Source: JACNJF01 sp050288105 (GTDB taxonomy: Bacteria; Pseudomonadota; Gammaproteobacteria; GCA-001735895). From it: DNA of 64,000 nt. The notes beneath the pieces were generated by a model, which saw only the letters and a program-made list of their open reading frames with translations, was not told the DNA's origin and ran no database searches. The translations under genes and the position numbers were made by a program. Location: NCBI GenBank assembly GCA_050288105.1, contig JBNKDE010000015.1:41096-105095 (forward strand), written 5' to 3'. This document shows, in pieces, positions 56,401-63,921 of this stretch; the stretch's first letter is position 1; every line of letters starts with the position of its first letter.

Positions 56401-56885
56401 CCCTGGCAGCCGCCTGGCAGAGTTTGCAACAACAGGCCAGACCTGCTCAATTTCTACGGCAGCAGCAGTGTCCGGGGGTGACGGGTGAATCGAATACGCT
56501 CATCATCAAGGCGCGCGGCTACTGGTTGTGTGCGGGTGATGAAGAGGCCTGGCAGATGGCGATGGATGCGGCGAATTCCGGCAATCCTGTACTGCTACTT
56601 ACGCATACTCAGCAACCAGCTGATTTTGACCAGAGTCTGCCGATCAGAACCATCCGCGCCGGTCTGGATGTTACGCAGCTTGCTGGTCTGGAGAATCTGG
56701 CGGGTGTCAGCTTAAGTGGTCCTGAGCCATGGTTGCGCCAGGCGCGTATCGTGCTCAGCCAGCGCAAAGGTGCGATCATCCCCTTGTTGACACAAGCGGG
56801 ATACTCGGCGCGTCATGTTTGCGAAAAGCATCTGTGTGAAGACACCACTGCTGCCGGTGGCAATCCGCAGTTGTTTATGCAATAG
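53454..56885 (+). CDS. putA: Bifunctional proline dehydrogenase / P5C dehydrogenase (type B PutA)
   Basis: 1143-residue PutA oxidising L-proline to glutamate in two steps. The FAD-dependent proline dehydrogenase barrel (~170-480) shows NPGISVKLSALCARYE, RLVKGAYWDAEIKLAQ, FATHNAY and APVGTHKDLLAYLVRRLLEN. The aldehyde dehydrogenase domain (~530-1000) has the catalytic cysteine in SAGQRCSALR (~776) and PWNFPLA. The C-terminal ~140 residues are the extra domain of type B PutAs. The N-terminal DNA-binding domain of E. coli PutA is absent. ATG 53454 has GAGGTGA upstream. It is divergent from the Lrp regulator. Confidence 0.96.
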   Translation: MNTEVRQTLIQEPVFSEAEIIAQLIKREQLDIVLDAEQTATAVALVEQIRSDYRPSLMEQFLRAYPLNSEAGVSLMMLAEAYLRVPDKITRDALIRDKLAHNDWRLSAAQSSLLMKLVSTGLQLTARMLKSPALSSLVAFPLRQAVHLAMRVMGKQFVLGESIQSALLRASKLEVEGYTYSYDMLGEGARTEADAIRYYNAYEQAIRALGAEAKSSDLRANPGISVKLSALCARYELLQTEYAREKLEQRMLKLCELAAQLRVGLNIDAEECARLELSLDIIHSLIEAPSLAGWDGLGIVVQAYHKRAYEVIESLHLWAQQSDQRIMVRLVKGAYWDAEIKLAQVQGLADFPVYTSKSHTDISYLACARLLIRKADRIYPQFATHNAYSADCIARWATEAGIRFEFQRLHGMGESLHSQIKARYATPCRVYAPVGTHKDLLAYLVRRLLENGANSSFVSQLADPRISAQQVVPNPLSLQKPVNIPTARALYPQRVNSRGYDLGERSDLHYLDKLRRPYLTTQWGEHGDIEVKNPCTLETVGHYQSTSTAEIDLMVEQADAAFGAWSDRGDRAQLLNTVADYYEQHSGEFLALLAREAGKTLADAVNEIREAVDFLRFYAQQSEALDSTTEARGIMACISPWNFPLAIFTGQVAAALAAGNCVLAKPAEQTSLIAQLAIQLFHRAGIPQQVLQLVLGYGRTQGSYLVSRSEIKGVLFTGSTQTAKLIDQTLAQHAAPDAILIAETGGLNAMIADSSALPEQVVTDVLASAFQSAGQRCSALRMLYVQREIYQDVCSMLQGAMDLLKVGDPVRLSTDVGPLIDAMAYQQLSEYVTSRGNKVLKQTPMSPDNGYFLPPTLIQVNGIEDLDEERFGPILHIAPYDAEHLQTVVAAINARGYGLTFGCHTRIRERAEFLAQALNVGNIYINRNQIGAVVESQPFGGEGLSGTGPKAGGPHYLQALRLATQDSAHSSNVETVDVIDMLSLAAAWQSLQQQARPAQFLRQQQCPGVTGESNTLIIKARGYWLCAGDEEAWQMAMDAANSGNPVLLLTHTQQPADFDQSLPIRTIRAGLDVTQLAGLENLAGVSLSGPEPWLRQARIVLSQRKGAIIPLLTQAGYSARHVCEKHLCEDTTAAGGNPQLFMQ

Positions 56886-56913
56886 CTGAAATAATCAATG
56901 CCTGCGACAGGCG

Positions 56914-57564
56914 TCAAAACCTGCCGTCATCCATTGTTTCAGAGAGCAATTCGGTATCCTTAACACCCAGCATCAGCAGAATCTGTTTCTGGGTGGATTC
57001 CAGGATCCGGCTACGTTCTTCTTCGCGTGAAATATTCTTGGCGATGGCAACTGCACCTACCAGTGAAACCAGTATGGTGCGGGCTTTCTCTGCAATCAGT
57101 TCTCGATCCGGTTCCAGCGGCAGTTGCTTGAGTTTGATCAGAGCCACGATGCGTGTTTCGATCATCTTTTTCAGGTTATCGTAAGACTCTTCGAACAGGC
57201 GTTTGATGTTGGAGTTCTGGTTACCAATCTCATTAAACAGAATGGTTTCTGGCCCGGGCTTACTTTTCTGTTCCAGCTCACTCAGGTTCCAGTAATTGGT
57301 GACCAGACTGGTCAGGTGTTTAAGCGATAACGGGCCCTTCACCAGTCGCGCAGCACGGCTGTTTTTCAGGGTTTCAAAAAAAGAAGCACGATACAGCGCT
57401 TCCTTAGATTCGAAATGTGCGTAAAATGCGCCATGAGTCATTTTGGCAGCATGCATGATCTGGCCTATAGAAACCTTCTCAAAACCATAGCGTGAAAATA
57501 ACTCAACAGCAGAATTGAGGATGAGATCCTTGGATTTCGCTTTACGTTCTTTTGGGTAGGGCAT
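56914..57564 (-). CDS. TetR-family transcriptional regulator
   Basis: 216-residue TetR-type repressor: N-terminal helix-turn-helix (ILNSAVELFSRYGFEKVSIG, then MTHGAFYAHFESKEALYRAS) and a C-terminal ligand domain. GAGG precedes the ATG. It is divergent from a fabF-like gene with a 96-bp spacer carrying a CAAGAT/ATCTTG dyad. This suggests it regulates itself and the synthase gene, perhaps in response to fatty-acid or envelope signals (inference). Confidence 0.9.
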   Translation of the reverse strand: MPYPKERKAKSKDLILNSAVELFSRYGFEKVSIGQIMHAAKMTHGAFYAHFESKEALYRASFFETLKNSRAARLVKGPLSLKHLTSLVTNYWNLSELEQKSKPGPETILFNEIGNQNSNIKRLFEESYDNLKKMIETRIVALIKLKQLPLEPDRELIAEKARTILVSLVGAVAIAKNISREEERSRILESTQKQILLMLGVKDTELLSETMDDGRF

Positions 57565-57588
57565 CAGTTACCTCATCTATCATCAATG

Positions 57589-57603
57589 CAAGATATTATC
57601 TTG
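57589..57603. promoter_or_regulatory. Dyad in the tetR/fabF spacer
   Basis: CAAGAT-ATT-ATCTTG is a perfect 6-3-6 inverted repeat 25 bases upstream of the tetR start and 58 before the fabF-like start. It is a candidate operator for the TetR protein; assignment rests on symmetry and position. Confidence 0.45.
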
Positions 57604-57660
57604 ATCATATCATGCCAGATGCTACTTTTAATCTTTTTACTTGAAGTTACTGGAGAAGCA

Positions 57661-58926
57661 ATGAATTCACCAATCGTTATTACTGGAATGGGTATGATTA
57701 GCCCTCTGGGGACTGGTGTAGAACCGGTCTGGAAACGTTTAACGGCGGGGCAGTCGGGTATTCGACTGATAGATCGTTTTGATACCAGTGAAGAGCCCAT
57801 CAAGATCGCCGGACTGGTACCGAGCATTGAAGAAGATGCTGAAGCCGGGTTTGATATTGATCAGGTGGTAGAAAGTAAAGAACGTAAAAAATTAGACCTG
57901 TTTACCGTATATGCGCTGGCTGCCGCCAAAGAGGCGCTGACGCAGGCGAACTGGTTTCCTGAAAGCTATGAAGATCAGCTGGCTACCGCGACTATCATTG
58001 CCACCGGCATCGGTGGTTTCAGTACCATAACTGCCGCTCAGCAAACGTTGGAAACGCGCGGCTACAAGCGAATCTCACCCTTTACTGCGCCGGCATTCCT
58101 GGCCAATATGGCTGCGGGTAATCTGTCGATTAAATATGGCTTCAAGGGGCCTTTATCCTGCCCTGTCACGGCCTGTGCCGCCAGCCTGCAAGCGATAGGC
58201 GACGGTATGCGCATCATCAGGAATGGTGAGGCAGAGATCGCTCTGGTCGGTGGTACCGAAGCCTGTGTCACACCGCTGTCTCTGGCCAGTTTTAACGCAT
58301 TGAAAGCCCTGTCTCCAGAAAGTGAACACCCCACCAAAGCATCGCGTCCCTTCGACAGGGATCGCAATGGATTTGTCATGGGTGAAGGCTCGGGTCTGAT
58401 GGTTATCGAAACCCTTGAGCATGCGCAAAAACGTGGCGCTACCCCACTGGCGGTGATCAGCGGATATGGTACCAGTGCCGATGCCTACCACATCACTTCT
58501 GGCCTGGAAGACGGATCAGGTGCTGCGGCTGCAGTCAGGGCAGCGCTGCGCATGGCCGGCCTGGAAGCAAGTGCAATTGATTATGTGAATGCACACGCAA
58601 CCTCAACTCCGGTAGGAGATGCGGCCGAGATCGCATCACTGCGTAGCATATTTGGTGAAAATCTGCCGAATGTGCCGGTGTCATCTACCAAGTCAGCAAC
58701 CGGACATCTTCTGGGTGCAGCTGGCGGCATTGAAGGTATCTTCTCTGCACTGGCAGTAATGAACGACCTGCTGCCACCAACCATCAATCTGGATAACGTG
58801 GATGAGTCTATGCAGAATCTGGACTTTGTCCCTAATACAGCGCGCGCTAAAACGGTCAGGCATGCACTATGTAACGGGTTTGGGTTTGGTGGCGTTAATG
58901 CCGCTTTGATATTCAGTAAAGCCTGA
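57661..58926 (+). CDS. fabF: Beta-ketoacyl-ACP synthase II (FabF-like)
   Basis: 421-residue condensing enzyme elongating acyl-ACP with malonyl-ACP. The catalytic triad is present: Cys in TACAASLQA (~171), His in NAHATSTPVGD (~311) and His in SATGHLLGAAGG (~347). ATG 57661 has GGAGAAG upstream; the frame is open further 5' but that part is not expected. It is not next to acpP or other fab genes, so it may be a second, specialised copy controlled by the divergent TetR. A strong terminator follows. Confidence 0.88.
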   Translation: MNSPIVITGMGMISPLGTGVEPVWKRLTAGQSGIRLIDRFDTSEEPIKIAGLVPSIEEDAEAGFDIDQVVESKERKKLDLFTVYALAAAKEALTQANWFPESYEDQLATATIIATGIGGFSTITAAQQTLETRGYKRISPFTAPAFLANMAAGNLSIKYGFKGPLSCPVTACAASLQAIGDGMRIIRNGEAEIALVGGTEACVTPLSLASFNALKALSPESEHPTKASRPFDRDRNGFVMGEGSGLMVIETLEHAQKRGATPLAVISGYGTSADAYHITSGLEDGSGAAAAVRAALRMAGLEASAIDYVNAHATSTPVGDAAEIASLRSIFGENLPNVPVSSTKSATGHLLGAAGGIEGIFSALAVMNDLLPPTINLDNVDESMQNLDFVPNTARAKTVRHALCNGFGFGGVNAALIFSKA

Positions 58927-58947
58927 TCTTTACCGTATTTTAATGAC

Positions 58948-58990
58948 GCGCCTCAGTGATGAGATTAACGTCACTTAGGCGCTTTTTTTT
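58948..58990 (+). terminator. Rho-independent terminator after fabF
   Basis: GCGCCTCAGTGA (58948-58959) pairs with TCACTTAGGCGC (58971-58982) with one mismatch, followed by eight Ts. It lies 22 bases after the fabF stop. Confidence 0.9.
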
Positions 58991-59518
58991 CTAGCCTGTA
59001 GATGCTTCATGCTGGCTGGATAGTTTAACAACCCGGTGGGTGATATACATAATCAACAGCACCGCAATCCCAAATACATACAGACCATAATGCACCTCGA
59101 TACTGGCTACTGCACCGAGTTTTACGGTCACGATCAGTATTGCCACCACCATCACATCCAGCATGGCCCAGCGCCCGTATTCGTGCATCAGATGTAACGT
59201 ACGTTTTAAGCTTTTTGTACCAGAATCCAGATGAGTCAGTAATTGAAACAGTAACGCTATTTTAAGTATCGGAAGCAGGATGCTGAAGCCCGTCACAATA
59301 AGGAATAGCAGGAGCTGGCCATTCTGTAAGAGCTCTAATACCCCTGAAATTACTGAAAAGGAATTTTTGACAATAATAAATTTGGACAGGGTGATCATGG
59401 GCAGGAAGATCCCGCTCGCAAACAGCACGGTCGCCAGTACCAGCAATCCGAGCAGGCGCTTTATTTCCCACCGACGATATTTTTGTACTGGAGGTTTTCC
59501 TGGCGCGTTCTCATGCAT
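58991..59518 (-). CDS. Single-domain PqiA-like membrane protein
   Basis: 175-residue inner-membrane protein with four helices. The segment EYGRWAMLDVMVVAILIVTV, then LGAVASIEVHYGLYVFG, is the hallmark of paraquat-inducible protein A domains. PqiA has two such domains and works with PqiB in lipid transport across the envelope; here there is one domain and no mce gene nearby. It is downstream of an unknown membrane protein gene by 13 bases on the same strand. Confidence 0.82.
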   Translation of the reverse strand: MHENAPGKPPVQKYRRWEIKRLLGLLVLATVLFASGIFLPMITLSKFIIVKNSFSVISGVLELLQNGQLLLFLIVTGFSILLPILKIALLFQLLTHLDSGTKSLKRTLHLMHEYGRWAMLDVMVVAILIVTVKLGAVASIEVHYGLYVFGIAVLLIMYITHRVVKLSSQHEASTG

Positions 59519-59531
59519 AGGATTGCGGATA

Positions 59532-60302
59532 TTACAGATCCTGCCATTCCTTTAACATGACACCGGATATAAAGCCGGAGATACCGCCACCCAACATGCC
59601 GCCTACAGCTGCCTGCAGAAAGGTGTGGCGAATATTTTCTGTAAGTTGTTGTAAATCTCCAGCAACCTCAGGTGTGACGCCGGTAATCATGACAAAAAAC
59701 AGCAGCGAGATGAACACACTGGTACCAGTGCCGACCATGGCGCCATCGGTAACCGGGGGGAATATCTGGTCAAAGCGCTGTATAAAGGAAGGCACCAGAA
59801 TGACGTATAGCGCGCCTGTGAGCAGGCAACTGAAACCCACGACGAAGGTCAACGAAATTGATGGGATCAGGAAGCTAAGTAGTACAAAGAAGGTGGCGAC
59901 CAGACCTCCCGAGCAGAATCCAGCCAGGGTCTTGGCATCAGCTTTACCTATTCTCGATTGTGTCGCTCTGGAGCCATATATGCCGCCGGTAATCGCACCA
60001 ATAACTGCGGTTGCCAGTATCAGGTAGGGTAAATGGATCTGGTTACCACTGGAGACGACGAAAATCAGACAGGTAATCGAAGAAACAGAGGCAATAATGA
60101 CGGCCAGATTCATACTGCTATAAATCAGTGCGGCGAGCGTACCCGCCAGAGTCCCTGCCAGCAGAAGCGGGTTGATATCACTGACCCAGTGCTCAGAAAG
60201 GTTATAAAAAAAAATAAAAATCATCCCGTACAGACTGCCAATAAATGCCCATACTGTGGCTCTGATCAGGGCTTCCTGGGTTCGTTTGTTCAATTTATCC
60301 AT
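59532..60302 (-). CDS. Unrecognised polytopic membrane protein
   Basis: 256-residue protein with about seven hydrophobic, glycine-rich helices. I do not recognise the family. Two glycine-rich repeats stand out: AVIGAITGGIYGSRA (~98-112) and AAVGGMLGGGISGFISGVML (~231-250). These suggest an internal duplication or membrane-packing motifs. It is the first gene of a pair with the PqiA-like protein. Confidence 0.7.
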   Translation of the reverse strand: MDKLNKRTQEALIRATVWAFIGSLYGMIFIFFYNLSEHWVSDINPLLLAGTLAGTLAALIYSSMNLAVIIASVSSITCLIFVVSSGNQIHLPYLILATAVIGAITGGIYGSRATQSRIGKADAKTLAGFCSGGLVATFFVLLSFLIPSISLTFVVGFSCLLTGALYVILVPSFIQRFDQIFPPVTDGAMVGTGTSVFISLLFFVMITGVTPEVAGDLQQLTENIRHTFLQAAVGGMLGGGISGFISGVMLKEWQDL

Positions 60303-60510
60303 TACACACTAACTACTTAACTGCTCTACCTGTTTTGGAGGGGGCAGTATATCGATAGATGACCCGGTAAGGCCAGCAAATGTCCTGATATGTTTGTTTA
60401 GATAATATAGGGCGCAACGTTAAAGTTTCTTTCTGATGCAGCACTGGGTTGATGGTCTTGAGGTAAGCAGATCACTGTTGCGCCCAATGCGCTATCGTAA
60501 ACCGCGTGCA

Positions 60511-60996
60511 CTATTCTTCCAGGCTTTGCAGAAACTTTTTTAACAGCGTGTTAAGGCGCTTTTGTTCATCCTTCGACAAGCCCGAGGTGAGTTGTTCCTG
60601 CGTGGCCACATGGTCTGTCACCGCAGCATCGATGAGATCAAAACCTGCTTTGGTCAGGGAGACGACGACACTGCGACCATCGTTCGGATTTTTGATTCGC
60701 TCCACCAGACCGGCCCTGGTGAGTTGATCAATGCGGTTGGTCATGGTGCCGGAGGTGACCATCGTCGAACTGATCAGGTCATTCGGTGACAGTGCGTAAG
60801 GCGGGCCAGAGCGGCGCAGTGTCGCCAGCACATCAAAGTTGGCGGCATTCAGGCCGTGCTTTGCAAATGTGCTGGTCATGCCCAGGCCAGCGAATTTATA
60901 AATCCGGGCTAAACGGCCAATGAGCTCCATCGAGCTCACGTCTAGATCCGGTCGTTCCTGGCTCCACTGATTGATTGCTTTGTCGACTCTATCCAT
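60511..60996 (-). CDS. MarR-family transcriptional regulator
   Basis: 161-residue MarR-type winged-helix regulator with wing motif VERIKNPNDGRSVVVSLTKA and recognition helix around SSTMVTSGTMTNRIDQL. ATG 60994-60996 is used; a TTG reading would start inside the first operator palindrome. It is divergent from a DMT-type exporter, the classic arrangement of a MarR repressor with its efflux target. Two perfect palindromes lie between them. Confidence 0.88.
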   Translation of the reverse strand: MDRVDKAINQWSQERPDLDVSSMELIGRLARIYKFAGLGMTSTFAKHGLNAANFDVLATLRRSGPPYALSPNDLISSTMVTSGTMTNRIDQLTRAGLVERIKNPNDGRSVVVSLTKAGFDLIDAAVTDHVATQEQLTSGLSKDEQKRLNTLLKKFLQSLEE

Positions 60997-61018
60997 GCGG
61001 CGAATTATTTCAGGTTTA

Positions 61019-61064
61019 TATCTTGACTTCAAGATAAATGCGATGATATCTTGAGGTCAAGATA
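61019..61064. promoter_or_regulatory. Tandem MarR operator palindromes
   Basis: TATCTTGA-CT-TCAAGATA (61019-61036) and TATCTTGA-GG-TCAAGATA (61047-61064) are two perfect 8-2-8 inverted repeats, 28 bases centre to centre. They lie 23 bases before the marR start and 18 before the exporter start. Two identical half-site sets in a marR/exporter spacer strongly suggest binding of two MarR dimers. Confidence 0.8.
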
Positions 61065-61082
61065 AATGATCGGATTAAATCC

Positions 61083-61994
61083 ATGTCGCGCTATAGCATT
61101 TTTTTGTTGACCGCAGTTGCCCCGATAATCTGGGGTAGTACTTATTACGTAACCACCGAATTCCTGCCCACAGGCTACCCATTAACGATTTCAATGCTGC
61201 GTGCCCTGCCTGTTGGGCTGCTGTTTTTGCTTGTGGTTCGCCAGCTACCATCAGGCATCTGGTGGTTCCGGGTGCTGCTCCTGGGTGGGCTTAATTTCTC
61301 CCTCTTCTGGTGGATGCTGTTTGAATCAGCTTATCGTTTGCCGGGCGGAGTTGCCGCAACTGTGATCTCGATACAGCCATTAATCGTCGTTTTCCTGGCG
61401 CGATTTCTGCTGGGCTCACCGATACGTATGCTGGCAATCGCTGCGGCTATTCTGGGGCTTGTCGGAGTGGCTGTTCTGGTCATTACGCCGCAGGCAAGTC
61501 TCGATAAACTGGGGATTGCCGCAGGAATAACAGGCGCCATGTCGATGGCGCTAGGGATGGTACTCACACGCAAATGGCAGCCCCCGGTCTCGCAGTTGAC
61601 CTTTACCAGTTGGCAACTGATCGCGGGCGGTTTGATACTGCTTCCAGCTGCAATCTGGTTCGAACCGCCGCTACCGGTGCTGACAACCTCAAATCTGATG
61701 GGTCTGGTCTACCTTGGTGCGATTGGTGCCGGATTGACCTATGTACTCTGGTTCAAGGGGCTGGCGAGAATCGAGCCATCAGCGATCTCCACGCTGGGAT
61801 TTTTGAGTCCTCTATCAGCGGTAATTATCGGATGGTTATTGCTTGATCAAACGCTGAACGCGATGCAGATCGGCGCGGTTTTTGTCGTCTTCATCAGCGT
61901 CTGGTTGAGTCAACGCGCCAACCGTACACCGGGCAATGTCGAGAACAGTCAACTGGTCCGCAAGCTCAAACCCGCAGCGGAAAGCTGCAATTAG
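61083..61994 (+). CDS. EamA/DMT-superfamily exporter
   Basis: 303-residue membrane protein with ten helices in two EamA repeats (PIIWGSTYYVTTEFLP near the start, IGAGLTYVLWFKGLARIEPS in the second half). It resembles YedA/RhtA-like small-molecule exporters. It is divergent from and probably repressed by the MarR protein. The substrate is unknown, though efflux of a toxic compound or metabolite is usual for such pairs. It is the last chromosomal-type gene before the cassette array. Confidence 0.88.
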   Translation: MSRYSIFLLTAVAPIIWGSTYYVTTEFLPTGYPLTISMLRALPVGLLFLLVVRQLPSGIWWFRVLLLGGLNFSLFWWMLFESAYRLPGGVAATVISIQPLIVVFLARFLLGSPIRMLAIAAAILGLVGVAVLVITPQASLDKLGIAAGITGAMSMALGMVLTRKWQPPVSQLTFTSWQLIAGGLILLPAAIWFEPPLPVLTTSNLMGLVYLGAIGAGLTYVLWFKGLARIEPSAISTLGFLSPLSAVIIGWLLLDQTLNAMQIGAVFVVFISVWLSQRANRTPGNVENSQLVRKLKPAAESCN

Positions 61995-61999
61995 ATCTG

Positions 62000-62066
62000 G
62001 AAATTTATATCAAAGCTGTTGCGTTTGCTCCAGCGACCATAGGGAGCGAATTTAATGTACTTAGCC
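62000..62066 (-). other. Degenerate attC-like site at the end of the cassette array
   Basis: Read on the minus strand, GGCTAAG (62060-62066) holds the TAA stop of the upstream gene. It differs by one base from GGCTAAC, the R'' expected from that cassette's own 5' end (GTTAGCC). A GCTCC/GGAGC stem follows. No canonical GTTRRRY end is visible, so the site looks decayed; its left limit is approximate. Confidence 0.45.
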
Positions 62067-62630
62067 GTCTTTTATTTTAGTTTTATCTTTTTTAAAAAAA
62101 CTCGTTACACCTGCCACCGTTAATATTAGGAAGAATAGCGTAGTCAATACACTTTTCGTTATTGTCGCAAAGCTCGCAACTCCTACTTGAGCAGGGGATA
62201 TATCTGGATAACCAGTAATCAGACTTATAATCATGATATTTTCGATGTAGTCGAACACGCCTGCGGCCAGCGGAACAAGACAGAGGTAGAACAGCCTTGA
62301 GCTAGAATTTTTAGTTTTGAGAAATAGCCATGAAAGAAGAAGGCTACAGGAAATAGCGAATAGCGCCGGATACAGAAAATCTAAAGGTAATTGATTGTAG
62401 AGATATAACGCTCTTCCGCTGTCACCCAGGTTTACTAACAAATCCTTAGCGTATTCGTACGAATACCCTGAAGGCGACAAATCAAACAACTTCATACCAT
62501 CAGTGTATTTTTCTACGCCAGGTATCGTATAAGACAGCATTAATACATAGATGAACATCGCTGGTATAAAAAACAGTAGCACGTTCTTACCAGATGACTT
62601 TCTTTGGATTAAAGCTATTAAATTTTTCAT
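62061..62630 (-). CDS. Cassette-borne membrane protein, unknown
   Basis: 189-residue protein with about four transmembrane helices (~18-36, ~85-105, ~115-135, ~150-175) and a lysine-rich tail. I do not recognise the family. The coding sequence is visibly AT-richer than the chromosomal genes to the left. Its TAA stop lies inside the attC-like GGCTAAG, the architecture of an integron cassette ORF. It is the most distal cassette in the array. Confidence 0.72.
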   Translation of the reverse strand: MKNLIALIQRKSSGKNVLLFFIPAMFIYVLMLSYTIPGVEKYTDGMKLFDLSPSGYSYEYAKDLLVNLGDSGRALYLYNQLPLDFLYPALFAISCSLLLSWLFLKTKNSSSRLFYLCLVPLAAGVFDYIENIMIISLITGYPDISPAQVGVASFATITKSVLTTLFFLILTVAGVTSFFKKDKTKIKDG

Positions 62631-62663
62631 CTGAAACTTCTAATTTACCCAAGATTTCTTTGA

Positions 62664-62720
62664 GGGCTAACGCTCAAGCTGCGGAGTGCGGAGCGCCCCA
62701 CACGAGCGACTTGTTATAGG
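62664..62720 (-). other. attC site between cassettes 2 and 3
   Basis: About 57 bases read on the minus strand: R'' box CCTATAAC (62713-62720, containing the cassette 2 stop TAA), L'' with CGCTC, an imperfect central stem, L' with GAGCG, and R' GTTAGCCC (62664-62671). CGCTC and GAGCG are complementary. Length and boxes fit a typical integron attC. Confidence 0.75.
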
Positions 62721-63274
62721 TAATTTACGTTGCACCTAAATTGATACCAATCATTTGGGAATGATTTTACTTCAGTGTTTTCCAGCTTTAGCATTTTGTT
62801 GATTTTACCAAAAAGTGGAAGGCCTTCTCCTAAAAGCACAGGCGCTTTGGTTATTATCATTTCGTTAATCAGGCCATGATTTAGAAACGATGTAATAGTG
62901 GTGCCGCCATCTATGTATGCGTGTGTATATCCGCCCTTCTCGAGCCTTGAAATCAATTCACTAATACCACCAGAATACATTTCAACTTTCCCTTGAAGAT
63001 TTTCAGGAGCCTCCTTAACGGTATTGCTGAGCACAAAAATAGGCATGTCGCCATAAATCCATTGTTCCGGGGTTAAGTTCATATTGGAAATCATTTCCAT
63101 GCACTTACGTCCCATAACCATGCAGTTTACGGAGTCCATAAAATCATGGAATCCCATATCTTCATCTCCCATATCAGCATCCAAATTACCTGCTGTATGG
63201 AGCCATTCCACGCCTCCATCAGGAGTGGCAATATACCCATCTGCACTTGTTGCTATGTATACGGAACACTTCAT
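62714..63274 (-). CDS. Cassette-borne dihydrofolate-reductase-fold protein (RibD C-terminal type)
   Basis: 186-residue protein of the DHFR/RibD-C superfamily (COG0262-like). Features: IATSADGYIATPDGGVEWL at the start, CMVMGRKCMEMI (NADPH-binding region), FVLSNTVKEAPENL, and GYTHAYIDGGTTITSFLN. It is not a classical DfrA or DfrB resistance enzyme. Such YwjB/YyaP-like proteins are putative pyrimidine or pteridine reductases with unproven substrates. The TAA stop lies in the attC R'' box, marking it as a cassette gene. Confidence 0.83.
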   Translation of the reverse strand: MKCSVYIATSADGYIATPDGGVEWLHTAGNLDADMGDEDMGFHDFMDSVNCMVMGRKCMEMISNMNLTPEQWIYGDMPIFVLSNTVKEAPENLQGKVEMYSGGISELISRLEKGGYTHAYIDGGTTITSFLNHGLINEMIITKAPVLLGEGLPLFGKINKMLKLENTEVKSFPNDWYQFRCNVNYL

Positions 63275-63306
63275 ATCTCTAACCCTTTGAGTGATAGCCG
63301 AGATTA

Positions 63307-63383
63307 CTTATAATGCCTCAATAACCGGTGCGTTTTAGCGCGTCCGACGCCAAAGGCGCGCAGTTGATTGATTTTGTTAGGAG
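63307..63383 (-). other. attC site between cassettes 1 and 2
   Basis: About 77 bases read on the minus strand: R'' CTCCTAAC (63376-63383, with the cassette 1 stop TAA), an L'' zone TCAATCAACTGCG, a central GCGCGCC/GGACGCGC stem, an L' zone CGCACCGGTTATTGA and R' ATTATAAG (63307-63314). L'' and L' pair through TCAAT/ATTGA and TGCG/CGCA with unpaired bases on one side. The crossover base expected to be G is A here. Confidence 0.72.
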
Positions 63384-63913
63384 CGACACCCTAAACCTCC
63401 TACCATTTTTTGTGATTTTTCAACTGCCTCTTTCATCGCACCTTTAACTTGCTTATTTTCATCTAGCTCGACCAGAACTTCACTCGCTTTTTTTAATCGA
63501 TTATAGTCGGGCATTTTATTTTCTTTTTTATAACTCTCAATATCCAGGTAAAGTAGATTAAATTCTGAGTTACCTCTCAGCTCACGATATATTTCTTGGG
63601 CATAATGCTTATATCTGGGAACCATATTGTAAAGGCTACCATCCATCTTCAACTCGTCACGATGAAGGGCAATCAAGTGATCAATCGTTATTTCTTGCAT
63701 TCTATTGTGCTTTATCTGCTCAAAATTCAAATATGAAAACTCTTTATGTAGATCGGGATATAATCTTTTGAATACTGAATCTTTAGTTAGCCAGTATTCA
63801 TTTACAGATTTCGTATAATCCAAATACTTTTCACGAAGGCAATCGTAATCTAGATCATCTGCTATTGTGTTATTTAAAAAAATTAGAAATATCAAAGGGA
63901 ATAATGATTTCAT
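63377..63913 (-). CDS. Cassette-borne secreted protein, unknown
   Basis: 178-residue protein with a Sec signal peptide (MKSLFPLIFLIFLNNTIADD). The mature part is charged and helical, with DYDCLREKYLDYTKSVNEYW near its start and a final GGLGC; the two cysteines (in DYDCL and GGLGC) could form a disulfide. No family is recognised. ATG 63913 is chosen because AGGAGGAG, part of the cassette boundary GTTAGGAGGAG, lies six bases upstream, so the recombination core doubles as the ribosome-binding site. The stop TAA lies within its attC R'' box. Confidence 0.75.
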   Translation of the reverse strand: MKSLFPLIFLIFLNNTIADDLDYDCLREKYLDYTKSVNEYWLTKDSVFKRLYPDLHKEFSYLNFEQIKHNRMQEITIDHLIALHRDELKMDGSLYNMVPRYKHYAQEIYRELRGNSEFNLLYLDIESYKKENKMPDYNRLKKASEVLVELDENKQVKGAMKEAVEKSQKMVGGLGCRS

Positions 63914-63921
63914 TGATCTCC

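Noticed and set aside
55971..56450. 159-residue open frame antisense to putA
   Set aside because: Shadow of the aldehyde dehydrogenase domain; no independent evidence.
62714..63274. Trimethoprim-resistance dfr cassette
   Set aside because: The protein has a DHFR/RibD-C fold but not the DfrA or DfrB signature; resistance is not supported.
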